Positions 1-8,016 of a stretch of DNA of 10,469 nt are shown piece by piece. The DNA is from Proteiniphilum sp. UBA5267 (GTDB lineage: Bacteria; Bacteroidota; Bacteroidia; Bacteroidales; Dysgonomonadaceae), in NCBI GenBank assembly GCA_002411515.1, contig DHTF01000123.1:1-10469 (forward strand). Direction: 5' to 3'. A program made the translations under genes and the position numbers. The notes beneath the pieces were generated by a model. It did not search any database and was not told where the DNA came from. It was given only the letters and a program-made list of their open reading frames with translations. Positions within the stretch are counted from its first letter, which is position 1, and every line of letters starts with the position of its first letter.

Positions 1-543
1 GACGTGTTCAATATTCTCCTGCAGGTACTGGATGATAGGAGGCTGACCGACAACAAGGGAAGGGTGGTGAATTTCAAGAATACCATCATCATCATGACCT
101 CCAACATGGGATCGGGCATGATCCGCGAGAACATGGAAAGAATCACCCCGACAAACAGGGAGGAGATCATCGAGAAAACGAAAAACCTGTTGATGGACAT
201 GCTGAAGAAAACCATTCGCCCTGAGTTCCTGAACAGGATCGACGACATCATCATGTTCGCTCCGCTGAAAGAGTCGGAGATTGAGCAGATTGTCCGCATA
301 CAACTTGGAGGCATACGGAAGATGTTGGCAGAAAATGGTATTGAACTCCAATATACGGAAGAAGCGGTGAAGAGCATCTCCGAGGCCGGTTTTGATCCCG
401 AGTTTGGGGCTCGTCCCGTGAAGCGGGTAATCCAGAACAAGGTGCTGAACCAGCTCTCGAAAGATCTGCTGGCAGGCAAGGTAGACAAATCACAAGCCAT
501 CACCATCGATGCGGTCGACGACAACATCTTCTTCCGCAACTGA
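1..543 (+). CDS. clpB: ATP-dependent chaperone ClpB, C-terminal part (5' end outside window)
   Basis: This is the last 180 codons of a Hsp100 disaggregase, which with DnaK/DnaJ/GrpE pulls proteins out of aggregates in the cytoplasm. The reading frame is open from base 1, so the gene begins outside the window. Fragment residues 1-100 are the end of the second AAA+ module: VFNILLQVLDD, sensor-1 Asn35 in MTSNMG, and the arginine finger Arg79 in FLNRIDD. Residues from about 100 on are the D2 small domain with the sensor-2 motif GARPVKR (Arg138). ClpC and ClpA carry an IGF/VGF-type ClpP-docking loop between sensor 1 and the arginine finger; here that stretch (36-72) has none, which favours ClpB. 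Oddity: residue 13 is Arg (codon 37-39) where Hsp100 proteins almost always have Gly (DDGRLTD). The gene converges on trkH, leaving 15 bases. Confidence 0.95.
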   Translation, partial: DVFNILLQVLDDRRLTDNKGRVVNFKNTIIIMTSNMGSGMIRENMERITPTNREEIIEKTKNLLMDMLKKTIRPEFLNRIDDIIMFAPLKESEIEQIVRIQLGGIRKMLAENGIELQYTEEAVKSISEAGFDPEFGARPVKRVIQNKVLNQLSKDLLAGKVDKSQAITIDAVDDNIFFRN

Positions 544-558
544 TCGCTGACCGCTTCT

Positions 559-2025
559 TCACCTTTTCCAAAAACTGGGTACAAAGAGCGAAAGCACCGT
601 GAACACCTCGAGACGACCGACCAGCATCAGGAAGCAGAGGTAATATTTGGCGAACACCGAGGCAGACTCGAAGGTGCCGCTGGGACCGTAGGAACCCAAC
701 CCGAAGCCGTAGCTGCTGATGGAGGAGACAGAAACGCCGATAGACTCATCGAAGGTCATTCCCGTGAAACTTAGTACCACTGCACTGAAGGCTGCCAGTG
801 TGAGGTAGAGGAAGACAAAGGCAAGGATCTTCGATGAGACATGCTCACTGATAACCTTGCCGTTTATCTTTACACGGTAAAGTGCATCAGGGTGCACCTG
901 CTTCTTGAACACCAGCAGGGTGTTTTTTACAAGTACGACCAGACGTGATACTTTCATGCCTCCCGAAGTGGATCCCTCACAACCGCAAAAGAAAATCATG
1001 GCCAAAAAAAGAAGCCAGTAAACCTGTCCCCACAACTGATAATCCACTGTGGCGAATCCGGTAGTGGTCACCGCGGCTACCACCTGAAAGAGTGCTGTAC
1101 GCAGGGTAGATTCCACGTCGCTCATCTTTCCCGAAGTAAGCAGCATCGCCGAGATGCCGAGGGTAAAAACGAGGATGATGGAGACATACCATCGAAACTC
1201 CTCATCGCGAAAGGCCTGCAAACTGAAACGTGTGAAGAAGGTGTAGAGTAACATGAAGTTGGTACCTCCGAAAAACATCAGTGCCGTAATGACATATTCG
1301 GTGTAGGCCGAATCAAAATAGGCGATGCTGGCTTGTTTGGTGGAGAATCCCCCTGTGGATATGGCAGAGAGTGCATGGCAGGCAGCATCGAAGGAATCCA
1401 TGGGGCCGGCCCAGAGCAGAAAAAAACCAACGATGGTGAGTCCCAGGTAGGTCAATGCCATGTGTGCCGTGATCACGCTGATACGGGGACGCATGAGGTC
1501 CTCCGAGATGCCTGTAGATTCAGCGTCGAAGAACTGTCCCGAGCTTCCCCCGAATACAGGCATGAACGACATGACAAAGATGATGATGCCGATGCCGCCT
1601 ATCCATTGCGTAAAACTACGCCAGAAATGAAGTGACCTGGGAAAAGCTTCGATGTTGAGCACGGTGGAGCTACCGGTGGTGGTGAAGCCACACATGGTTT
1701 CGAAAAAAGCATTGGTGAACGAAGGAATGGCACCACTAAGCAGGTAGGGGAGTGTACCGAAGAGTGTCATCATGAGCCATGCCAAGGTGACGGTGAGGTA
1801 AACCTCCCTTTTGGTGATATGACTGGGGGCTGATTTCTTTTTTCTCCCCAGGAATAACAGCAATGTACCTGTTGTGAAGGTGATGAGGCCGGAAAGGTAA
1901 ATGCCCTGCACCGCACTTTCCCTGTAATGAACTCCCACAAAAGCAGAAAGCAACATAAAGAACGCTTCAATCATCAACAGAATCCCGATGCTGCTTAAAA
2001 CGATCCGATAATTAAATTTACGCAT
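559..2025 (-). CDS. trkH: Trk-type potassium uptake protein TrkH (K+ channel subunit)
   Basis: A 488-residue inner-membrane K+ transporter subunit of the SKT superfamily, close to the usual TrkH length of about 480. About ten hydrophobic segments are visible, with four pore-loop repeats each carrying a filter glycine: GFTTTGS (113-119), STGGFS (223-228), TTTGFA (320-325) and SSYGFG (437-442). GCEGSTSGGMK (348-358) corresponds to the intramembrane gating loop of the third repeat, usually GCSGSTAGGIK. A basic cytoplasmic stretch follows (about 364-392). The ATG at 2023-2025 fits because the first membrane segment starts within ten residues; the codon upstream in this frame gives no better choice and there is no strong Shine-Dalgarno site. 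It lies 63 bases after trkA, whose product should gate it, so the two are probably cotranscribed. KtrB is the alternative family member, but the length and the paired two-RCK TrkA favour TrkH. Confidence 0.95.
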   Translation of the reverse strand: MRKFNYRIVLSSIGILLMIEAFFMLLSAFVGVHYRESAVQGIYLSGLITFTTGTLLLFLGRKKKSAPSHITKREVYLTVTLAWLMMTLFGTLPYLLSGAIPSFTNAFFETMCGFTTTGSSTVLNIEAFPRSLHFWRSFTQWIGGIGIIIFVMSFMPVFGGSSGQFFDAESTGISEDLMRPRISVITAHMALTYLGLTIVGFFLLWAGPMDSFDAACHALSAISTGGFSTKQASIAYFDSAYTEYVITALMFFGGTNFMLLYTFFTRFSLQAFRDEEFRWYVSIILVFTLGISAMLLTSGKMSDVESTLRTALFQVVAAVTTTGFATVDYQLWGQVYWLLFLAMIFFCGCEGSTSGGMKVSRLVVLVKNTLLVFKKQVHPDALYRVKINGKVISEHVSSKILAFVFLYLTLAAFSAVVLSFTGMTFDESIGVSVSSISSYGFGLGSYGPSGTFESASVFAKYYLCFLMLVGRLEVFTVLSLFVPSFWKR

Positions 2026-2088
2026 GTTGCTTACATTTTATCCTGTTCGTCTTCGTGGTCGCTGCACTGTGTATGATATGCGCTATCC

Positions 2089-3426
2089 CTAGTTGAACAG
2101 TTTTTCTATGTTCTTCAGTGATTTACTCAGGAAGAAGACCACCACCTGATCGTAAGGTTCAATCAGGGTATCTCCGTCGATGAGCATCGGCTCCCCGTTT
2201 CTGATGAGTGCCCCGAATGTGATATCGGGGGGCAGATCCAGGTTCTTTATCAGCTTCTTGGTAACTTTTGAATTGGGTCGGGCAATGACTTCACCCACGT
2301 TCGCATCGGCAAAGGTGAGGCTCTTGATATTGGATGCGTCGGCCTGGAGCAGTAGTTCATATATTTTACTGGCCGAGATCAGTTTCTTGTTGATCACTGT
2401 GCCGATGTCGAAACGTTCAGCCATGGAGATATAATCGATGTTTTCCACTTCGGCCACTGTTTTCTTTACGCCAAACCGTTTGGCCATCATACAACCCAGG
2501 ATGTTGGCCTCGGAATTGTCGGTGAGTGATAGAAAGGCATCGGCATCGGCGATGCCCTCACGCAGGAGAAATTCTGTGTTGCGCCCATCTTCCACGAAAA
2601 CTGTGACGTTGGGGGGCACTACCTCGACAAGCCGCTCGGCACGTTCCCTATCTTGCTCCACTATCTTGATCTGGGTGCTTGGTGGAAGCTGTTGTATGGT
2701 ACGCATGGTGATGCGGCTCCCCCCCATGATGATGATCCGTTTGGTTTCGAATGATTTTTTACCGAGTAACTCGGGCAGCACTTGCACATGCTTCCGCAGT
2801 GTGGTGAAGTAGAGTATGTCGTTTGCCAGCACCTGATCATTTCCCCGGGGGATGAGTGTGACGTTATCCCGTTTGATGGCTACCATGTGAAACTGCTTGC
2901 TCTCCTGCATCAACTCGTGCAGGTATTTATTGACAATGGGTGCATTCTCTCTCACTTTGGCACCGACCAAGATCACTGTTCCATTGGATAACTCCCACCA
3001 GAAGCGGGTCCAGGGGGTCTTCAGCGCCATGGCGATCTCACGTGCGGCAATCAGCTCGGGATAGATCATGGAGTGAATGCCCAGCTTCTCGAAGAACTCG
3101 GTATTTTTGGGCAGCAGATACTCGTGATTATCAATACGGGCAAGTGTTTTCTTGGCTCCCAGGTTGGCCGCGAGCATGCAAGAGGTAATGTTTTTCGACT
3201 CCTCGGGGGTGACACCAATATAGAGATCGGCGCTTCCCACACCAGCCTCATTGAGGTCCTTCAGGGAGGTGCAGCTTCCAAGGCGGGTGAGAATGTCAGT
3301 ATTGTCGCGGATGGCTGTCAGGCGTTCTCTGTCAGCGTCCATCAGGGTTATTTCGTGCTCTTCCTGTCCGAGCAGTTTTGCGAGGTGTGTTCCAACGGCG
3401 CCGGCACCGGCAATTAATATTTTCAT
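2089..3426 (-). CDS. trkA: Trk system potassium uptake protein TrkA (double RCK regulator)
   Basis: A 445-residue cytoplasmic, nucleotide-binding regulator that assembles on TrkH and gates K+ uptake. It has the full tandem layout RCK_N-RCK_C-RCK_N-RCK_C, unlike single-RCK KtrA of about 220 residues. The first Rossmann half starts at residue 1 with GAGAVG (7-12) and an acidic residue at the end of strand 2 (Asp30), the standard NAD(H) signature. RCK_C1 spans about 143-225. The second Rossmann half begins near 230, but its loop reads GGSRIT (235-240), so the third glycine is replaced by Thr240. RCK_C2 spans about 362-443. The ATG at 3424-3426 places MKILIAGAGAVG exactly at the start of the fold. 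It follows dxs by 24 bases and precedes trkH by 63, which suggests one transcript. Confidence 0.96.
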   Translation of the reverse strand: MKILIAGAGAVGTHLAKLLGQEEHEITLMDADRERLTAIRDNTDILTRLGSCTSLKDLNEAGVGSADLYIGVTPEESKNITSCMLAANLGAKKTLARIDNHEYLLPKNTEFFEKLGIHSMIYPELIAAREIAMALKTPWTRFWWELSNGTVILVGAKVRENAPIVNKYLHELMQESKQFHMVAIKRDNVTLIPRGNDQVLANDILYFTTLRKHVQVLPELLGKKSFETKRIIIMGGSRITMRTIQQLPPSTQIKIVEQDRERAERLVEVVPPNVTVFVEDGRNTEFLLREGIADADAFLSLTDNSEANILGCMMAKRFGVKKTVAEVENIDYISMAERFDIGTVINKKLISASKIYELLLQADASNIKSLTFADANVGEVIARPNSKVTKKLIKNLDLPPDITFGALIRNGEPMLIDGDTLIEPYDQVVVFFLSKSLKNIEKLFN

Positions 3427-3450
3427 CGACGTGACATTGATAGTTGTCTT

Positions 3451-5409
3451 TTAACGGTTCTGAATAATCTCTATCGGGCTAATGGGATTGGAACTGCTTG
3501 CATCATCGGGATGATCATGCGGGATGGTTTGATGTAGCTTCACGATTTGTTGGAGGATACCCTCGGTGTCGAGGCCGACGATATGTTGCAGTTCTTTGAT
3601 TGATCCATGGGTCACGAACTCATCGGTGATGCCGATGCGATGCACATGCACATCGGTGTAATCATGTTCTGCCAGAAACTCCAGCACAGCACTGCCCAGC
3701 CCACCCCTGATCACACCGTTTTCCACGGTGATGAGCTGCTTGAATGTAGTGGCTACTTCAGTGAGTAACTCTTCGTCTATTGGCTTGAGGAAGACCATGT
3801 CGTAATGTGCCACACTGATCCCCTGCTTCTCGGCTTCGGCAATAGCTCTTGCTGCATTGTTGCCAATGGCTCCAATGGAGAGGAGCGCCATATCTTTTCC
3901 CTTTTTAAGTAGCCTTCCTTTCCCGATGGGAAGAAGACGGGGTTCGTTTTTCCACTCGCTGAGTTCTCCCTGTCCCCGCGGGTAGCGGATCACGAACGGA
4001 CCGTCGTTACCGTATACGGCGGTGTACATCAGGTTGCGCAACTCATGTTCGTTGAAGGGCGCAGAGATCACCAAATTGGGTATGGGACGCAGGTAGGCCA
4101 GGTCGAACGCTCCATGGTGAGTGGGTCCGTCGGGTCCCACCAGTCCGGCTCTGTCGATACACATTACAACCTTCAGCTTTTGTAGGGCCACATCGTGAAT
4201 CACCTGATCGTAGGCTCTCTGCATAAAGGAGGAGTAAATATTACAGAAGGGAATCAATCCCTCTCTTGCCATACCGGCAGAGAAGGTGACGGCATGTGCT
4301 TCTGCGATACCAACGTCGAAAGCCCGATCGGGAAAGGCAGACATCATGTAGGTCATAGAGCAGCCAGTAGGCATGGCGGGTGTGACACCCACAATGTGAC
4401 TGTTTTCCTGTGCCATCTCTACCAGGGTATGTCCAAAAACATCCTGATAAAGTAAGGGCTGGTCTTTTTGATTCTTGATGATGCGCTCACCGGTATCTTT
4501 GTTGAATAAACCAGGTGAGTGCCAAACAGTGGCCGACTTCTCTGCGGGCTCGTACCCTTTACCTTTGACGGTTTTGATGTGAAGTAGCTTCGGCCCTTTC
4601 ATTTCCTTGATGTTGCGGAGAATGCGAATCAGCCCTGGTAGATCGTGACCGTCGACGGGTCCGAAGTAGCGGATATTGAAACCCTCAAAAAGATTTTGTT
4701 CTTTGGTGATGAGTGACTTCATGCTGTTGTTGAACCGCAGGACGATATTTTTCTCTTTTTCCGATATCAGGTTACGCCGCTTGAAGCCTTGATAAAGAGT
4801 GTTTCGAAAGCGGTTGTACTTGAATGAGGTGGTTAGCTTCACCAGATAGTCCTGTATACCCCCCACATTGTTGTCGATCGACATATTGTTGTCGTTCAGG
4901 ATAATGAGTAGGTTGTTGGGCTGCGAGCAAGCATTGTTGAGTCCTTCATAGGCCAGGCCTCCGGTCATGGAACCATCGCCGATGACGGCTACCACATGGC
5001 GGTCTTCTTTATTGAGTGTGGCTGCCACGGCCATGCCCAGGGCTGCCGAGATGGAAGTGGAGGCGTGACCGGCTATGAAAGTGTCGTATTCACTCTCCGA
5101 GGGGTTTGTAAAACCGGAAAGTCCACCCAGTTTGCGGTTGGTGGAAAAACGATCGCGCCGTCCTGTGAGAATCTTGTGACTGTATGCCTGATGGCCCACA
5201 TCCCACACAATGCGGTCGTAGGGAGTATGATAAAGATAATGCAATGCCACGGTCAGCTCTATAGTTCCCAGACTTGAACCAAAATGTCCGGGGTTATTGG
5301 AGAGTTGCTCAATGATAAATTCGCGCAGATCCGCACATACGGTCTCCAGTTGCTCAATCGAGAACTTCTTCAGATCGTCGGGACTGTTTATCTCATGTAA
5401 ATATTGCAT
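3451..5409 (-). CDS. dxs: 1-deoxy-D-xylulose-5-phosphate synthase
   Basis: A 652-residue cytoplasmic TPP enzyme that condenses pyruvate and glyceraldehyde 3-phosphate to DXP with loss of CO2, the entry step of the MEP isoprenoid pathway; DXP also feeds thiamine and pyridoxal synthesis in many bacteria. The N-terminal TPP domain carries HFGSS (42-46), the Mg/TPP motif GDGSMTG (144-150) with LNDNNMSI (171-178), and PVDGHD. The pyrimidine domain begins near 320 and has the catalytic Glu370 in [14 protein letters not shown] (428-433) and RYPRG (475-479). The C-terminal transketolase domain covers about 495-620. The ATG at 5407-5409 has an AGGA element about 11 bases upstream. The last 25 or so residues ([10 protein letters not shown] and on) look like a short unstructured tail. 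The 82 bases between recQ and dxs hold no convincing terminator or promoter, so readthrough from recQ is possible. Confidence 0.98.
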   Translation of the reverse strand: MQYLHEINSPDDLKKFSIEQLETVCADLREFIIEQLSNNPGHFGSSLGTIELTVALHYLYHTPYDRIVWDVGHQAYSHKILTGRRDRFSTNRKLGGLSGFTNPSESEYDTFIAGHASTSISAALGMAVAATLNKEDRHVVAVIGDGSMTGGLAYEGLNNACSQPNNLLIILNDNNMSIDNNVGGIQDYLVKLTTSFKYNRFRNTLYQGFKRRNLISEKEKNIVLRFNNSMKSLITKEQNLFEGFNIRYFGPVDGHDLPGLIRILRNIKEMKGPKLLHIKTVKGKGYEPAEKSATVWHSPGLFNKDTGERIIKNQKDQPLLYQDVFGHTLVEMAQENSHIVGVTPAMPTGCSMTYMMSAFPDRAFDVGIAEAHAVTFSAGMAREGLIPFCNIYSSFMQRAYDQVIHDVALQKLKVVMCIDRAGLVGPDGPTHHGAFDLAYLRPIPNLVISAPFNEHELRNLMYTAVYGNDGPFVIRYPRGQGELSEWKNEPRLLPIGKGRLLKKGKDMALLSIGAIGNNAARAIAEAEKQGISVAHYDMVFLKPIDEELLTEVATTFKQLITVENGVIRGGLGSAVLEFLAEHDYTDVHVHRIGITDEFVTHGSIKELQHIVGLDTEGILQQIVKLHQTIPHDHPDDASSSNPISPIEIIQNR

Positions 5410-5491
5410 AATATATTATTCCTGTCCCTGTTATAACGGAAGCGGCATAAAATAGTTTAGAATCAGTATTTTCTTGTTGTTACACAGAATT

Positions 5492-7690
5492 TTAATTGGC
5501 CATGTCGGAGAAAAACTTGATGCGAACCATCCTGATTTCGGTATCGGTGTATTCGGCAAGATCGGCCTGTGCCCTGTCCAGATCATCTATTTCGGTCTCC
5601 TTGAAATAGGAATAAATATCTTGAATCACATCCTGATCCATCACCTCATTGAGGAAATAATCGATGTTGATTTTCGTGCCAGAGTAAACAATGGCTTCCA
5701 CCTCGGAGAGCATCTCGTTGAAGTCGATCCCTTTCGATTCGGCCAGGTCATCGAGGGCCACCTTGCGGTCTATAGCCTGCACAATGGATACTTTTAGTTT
5801 TGATTTGTTGGCGACGGTCTTCACACGCAGATCTTCAGGACGGGTGATGTCGTTCTCCTCCACGTGCTTCTTGATCAAGTCCACAAATTCTTTGCCGTAT
5901 CGCTTGGCCTTGCCAGCTCCCACACCGGGAATGTTCTGCAGTTCATCGAGTGTGATGGGATAGGAAGTAGCCATCGCCTCGAGTGAGGAGGGTTGGAAAA
6001 TTACGTAGGGAGGTACATTCAGCTTTTTCGAGATTTTCTTACGAAGATCTTTCATCATGGAGAAGAGCACCGGGTCTGCTGCGCCGCCACTTCCTGCGGA
6101 GGCAATCACATCTGAATCATCACTATCCAGATCTGTCATATCATCCTCATCTTCATCATCTTTTGTAATTTTGAATGAGATGGGATTTTTGATGAATTCT
6201 TTCCCTTTCTTGGTAATTTTGAGAATGCCGTAATTCTCGATATCCTTTCTCAGGTAGTTGTCGAGCAGGGCCTGACGTATTAGGGCTTCCCAGGTGCTTG
6301 TTTCTTCATCTGCACCCGATCCGAACTCTTCCAGTTCGTTGTGTCCGTATGTTTCAATGTCGGATGATTCTTTTCCAACAAGGAAATCAATCAGGTAATC
6401 GGCTTTTTGTTTTTCCTTTAAAGCAATAATTGCTTCTAATAGAGTAATGAGTAGTTCTTTCGCTTCCACTTTTTTCTTGGGATTTAAACAATTATCACAG
6501 TGTTCACAATTCGGTTCCAGATAATCTTCACCGAAATAGTGTAACAATACTTTTCTTCGGCACACCGACGTTTCTGCATAGGCAGCTGTCTCCAGCAAGA
6601 GTTGTTTACCTATCTCCTGTTCAGAAACGGGTTTGCCCTGCATGAAACGCTCCAGTTTTTGCAAGTCTTTTTCGGAATAAAACGCGATGCATTTTCCTTC
6701 GCCACCGTCTCGTCCGGCCCGTCCTGTTTCCTGGTAGTATCCTTCCAGGCTTTTGGGTATATCGTAATGAATGACATACCGGACGTCGGGTTTGTCTATT
6801 CCCATACCAAAAGCGATGGTGGCGACAATCACGTCTGCTTTCTCCATCAGGAAGGCATCCTGATTGTAACTGCGGTTAGCAGCGTCCATGCCGGCGTGGT
6901 AGGGCAGAGCCCTAATATTGTTGGCTTGAAGGATCTCGGCAAAGTCATCTACCTTCTTGCGGCTCAGACAATACACGATGCCCGATTTGTTTCCTTGCGA
7001 GAGGATGTATTTGATGATCTCCCGATCAATTTGATCGGTTTTATGTCGAACCTCGTAGTAGAGATTGGGACGGTTGAAGGATGATTTGTATACCATGGCC
7101 CCGCTCATACCAAGGTTCTTTTGTATGTCGTGCTGTACTTTGGGAGTGGCTGTGGCAGTGAGGGCGATGATGGGTCGCGGGCATATCTCTCCTATGATGG
7201 GTTTGATACGCCGGTATTCGGGACGGAAATCATGTCCCCATTCCGAGATGCAATGGGCTTCATCTACTGCATAGAAGGAGATGGGTACGTTCTGCAGGAA
7301 CTCAATGTTCTCCTGCTTGGTAAGCGATTCGGGAGCTACATAGAGCATTTTTGTTTTCCCTGAAAGGACATCTTTCTTGACCGCTTCGATCTCCTGTTTG
7401 CTGAGTGATGAGTTGAGAAAGTGGGCGATGCCGTCTTCTTCGCTGTAGTTACGCATGGCATCAACCTGGTTCTTCATCAGTGCAATCAAAGGGGAGATGA
7501 CGATGGCCGTTCCCTCCGAGAGTAGGGCAGGCAGCTGATAGCAGAGGGATTTTCCGCCGCCGGTAGGCATCAGCACAAAGGTGTCCTTCCCCGATAAGAT
7601 ACTCTGTATAATGGCTTCCTGATTGCCCTTAAACGTATCGAATCCGAAATATCTCTTTAACCCCTTATATAGATTGTCTTGTTCCTTCAT
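5492..7690 (-). CDS. recQ: ATP-dependent DNA helicase RecQ
   Basis: A 732-residue 3'-5' superfamily 2 DNA helicase of recombinational repair and fork restart, longer than E. coli RecQ (about 609). Helicase core: motif 0 FGFDTFKGNQ (15-24), Walker A PTGGGKS (42-48, Lys47), DEAH (143-146) followed by the aromatic-rich loop SEWGHDFRPEYRR (149-161), ALTATAT (176-182), GMGIDKPDVRYV and QETGRAGRDG (320-329). The zinc site is Cys377, Cys395, Cys398 and Cys401. A winged-helix RQC region follows (about 410-500), then a strongly acidic linker (511-526), an HRDC domain (about 538-610), and about 120 residues resembling a helical HTH_40-type domain (inference). The start at 7688-7690 puts the helicase fold right at the N-terminus; no Shine-Dalgarno site is seen. 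A Bacteroidota-type promoter candidate lies at 7736-7766. Hairpins separate it from clpX, so it is probably its own unit. Confidence 0.97.
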   Translation of the reverse strand: MKEQDNLYKGLKRYFGFDTFKGNQEAIIQSILSGKDTFVLMPTGGGKSLCYQLPALLSEGTAIVISPLIALMKNQVDAMRNYSEEDGIAHFLNSSLSKQEIEAVKKDVLSGKTKMLYVAPESLTKQENIEFLQNVPISFYAVDEAHCISEWGHDFRPEYRRIKPIIGEICPRPIIALTATATPKVQHDIQKNLGMSGAMVYKSSFNRPNLYYEVRHKTDQIDREIIKYILSQGNKSGIVYCLSRKKVDDFAEILQANNIRALPYHAGMDAANRSYNQDAFLMEKADVIVATIAFGMGIDKPDVRYVIHYDIPKSLEGYYQETGRAGRDGGEGKCIAFYSEKDLQKLERFMQGKPVSEQEIGKQLLLETAAYAETSVCRRKVLLHYFGEDYLEPNCEHCDNCLNPKKKVEAKELLITLLEAIIALKEKQKADYLIDFLVGKESSDIETYGHNELEEFGSGADEETSTWEALIRQALLDNYLRKDIENYGILKITKKGKEFIKNPISFKITKDDEDEDDMTDLDSDDSDVIASAGSGGAADPVLFSMMKDLRKKISKKLNVPPYVIFQPSSLEAMATSYPITLDELQNIPGVGAGKAKRYGKEFVDLIKKHVEENDITRPEDLRVKTVANKSKLKVSIVQAIDRKVALDDLAESKGIDFNEMLSEVEAIVYSGTKINIDYFLNEVMDQDVIQDIYSYFKETEIDDLDRAQADLAEYTDTEIRMVRIKFFSDMAN

Positions 7691-7735
7691 TCAGCAAATT
7701 GCGTGGTGGGAAATTGTTGTCACCAAAGGTCGATA

Positions 7736-7766
7736 CAAAATTAAAAAAGTATTTCATATTTCCAAG
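7736..7766 (-). promoter_or_regulatory. Candidate Bacteroidota-type promoter of recQ
   Basis: On the minus strand, TAATTTTG (7736-7743) matches the -7 consensus TAnnTTTG exactly. CTTG (7763-7766) matches three of four bases of the -33 element TTTG, with a spacer of 19 bases, inside the usual 19-21. Transcription would start near 7729, giving a leader of about 40 bases before the recQ ATG. The surroundings are AT-rich, so a chance match cannot be excluded. Confidence 0.5.
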
Positions 7767-7926
7767 CATAAAATCTAGTTTGTAAATGCATCGCGTATAT
7801 GTTTCTGGTAGCTTGTTTTTCCACACAGGTAAACTGACAGATAAATTTACATCCAAGATAATGGATAAAAATAATCCTTGCAAATATATTGGTGAAAACT
7901 CTATTTTTTTAGTCGACAAATCTACT

Positions 7927-7955
7927 AAAAAAACGCCTGACTAGCACGCGTTCTT
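7927..7955 (-). terminator. Rho-independent terminator of the tig-clpP-clpX unit
   Basis: Read on the minus strand, AACGC pairs with GCGTT around an 11-base loop. The stem extends by a G-U and two A-U pairs to eight, and the 3' arm runs into seven Ts (7927-7933). It lies about 60 bases after the clpX stop codon and is preceded by a larger hairpin at 7959-7993. Direct inspection supports both the stem and the T-run; no folding energy was computed. Confidence 0.7.
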
Positions 7956-7958
7956 AAC

Positions 7959-7993
7959 AAACCGCGGGACTCCTGTTCAGTGTCCGGCGGTTT
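7959..7993 (+). terminator. Strong hairpin behind clpX, terminator-like on the plus strand
   Basis: The arms AAACCGCGGGAC (7959-7970) and GTCCGGCGGTTT (7982-7993) pair over 11 of 12 positions with one central G-G mismatch and an 11-base loop. On the plus strand it is followed by TTTTATTCTTTTTT-like sequence (7991-8004), the form of an intrinsic terminator. On the minus strand no T-run follows, so in the clpX transcript it may instead protect the 3' end or work with the next hairpin. No plus-strand gene is present to be terminated. Confidence 0.6.
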
Positions 7994-8016
7994 TATTCTT
8001 TTTTGTGGGGCTGAAG

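Larger units (their letters stand above)
7691..8016. other. Gene-free stretch between clpX and recQ
   Basis: These 326 bases contain the two hairpins behind clpX (7927-7993) and the recQ promoter candidate (7736-7766). The part between, about 7767-7926, is AT-rich and shows no recognisable RNA gene, repeat or conserved coding sequence. An open frame of 84 codons on the minus strand (7665-7919) runs through it and into recQ, but its composition is that of AT-rich spacer and no family is recognisable. Confidence 0.6.

Noticed and set aside
1..543. ClpC or ClpA, i.e. a ClpP partner, instead of ClpB
   Set aside because: No ClpP-docking loop between sensor 1 and the arginine finger, and the sequence matches ClpB in VVNFKNTIIIMTSN.
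511..554. Inverted repeat GCGGTC/GACCGC at the clpB-trkH junction
   Set aside because: Only six pairs with a 32-base loop, mostly inside clpB; too weak to call a shared terminator.
5410..5491. Promoter for dxs in the recQ-dxs gap
   Set aside because: Only a partial TATTTTAT-like match to the -7 element on the minus strand and no -33 element; not better than chance.
6602..7084. 160-codon plus-strand frame inside recQ
   Set aside because: Antisense shadow of the RecQ helicase core; the minus-strand frame carries all motifs.
7665..7919. 84-codon open frame on the minus strand upstream of recQ
   Set aside because: It overlaps the recQ start by 26 bases, runs through the recQ promoter candidate, has no recognisable family and looks like translated AT-rich spacer.
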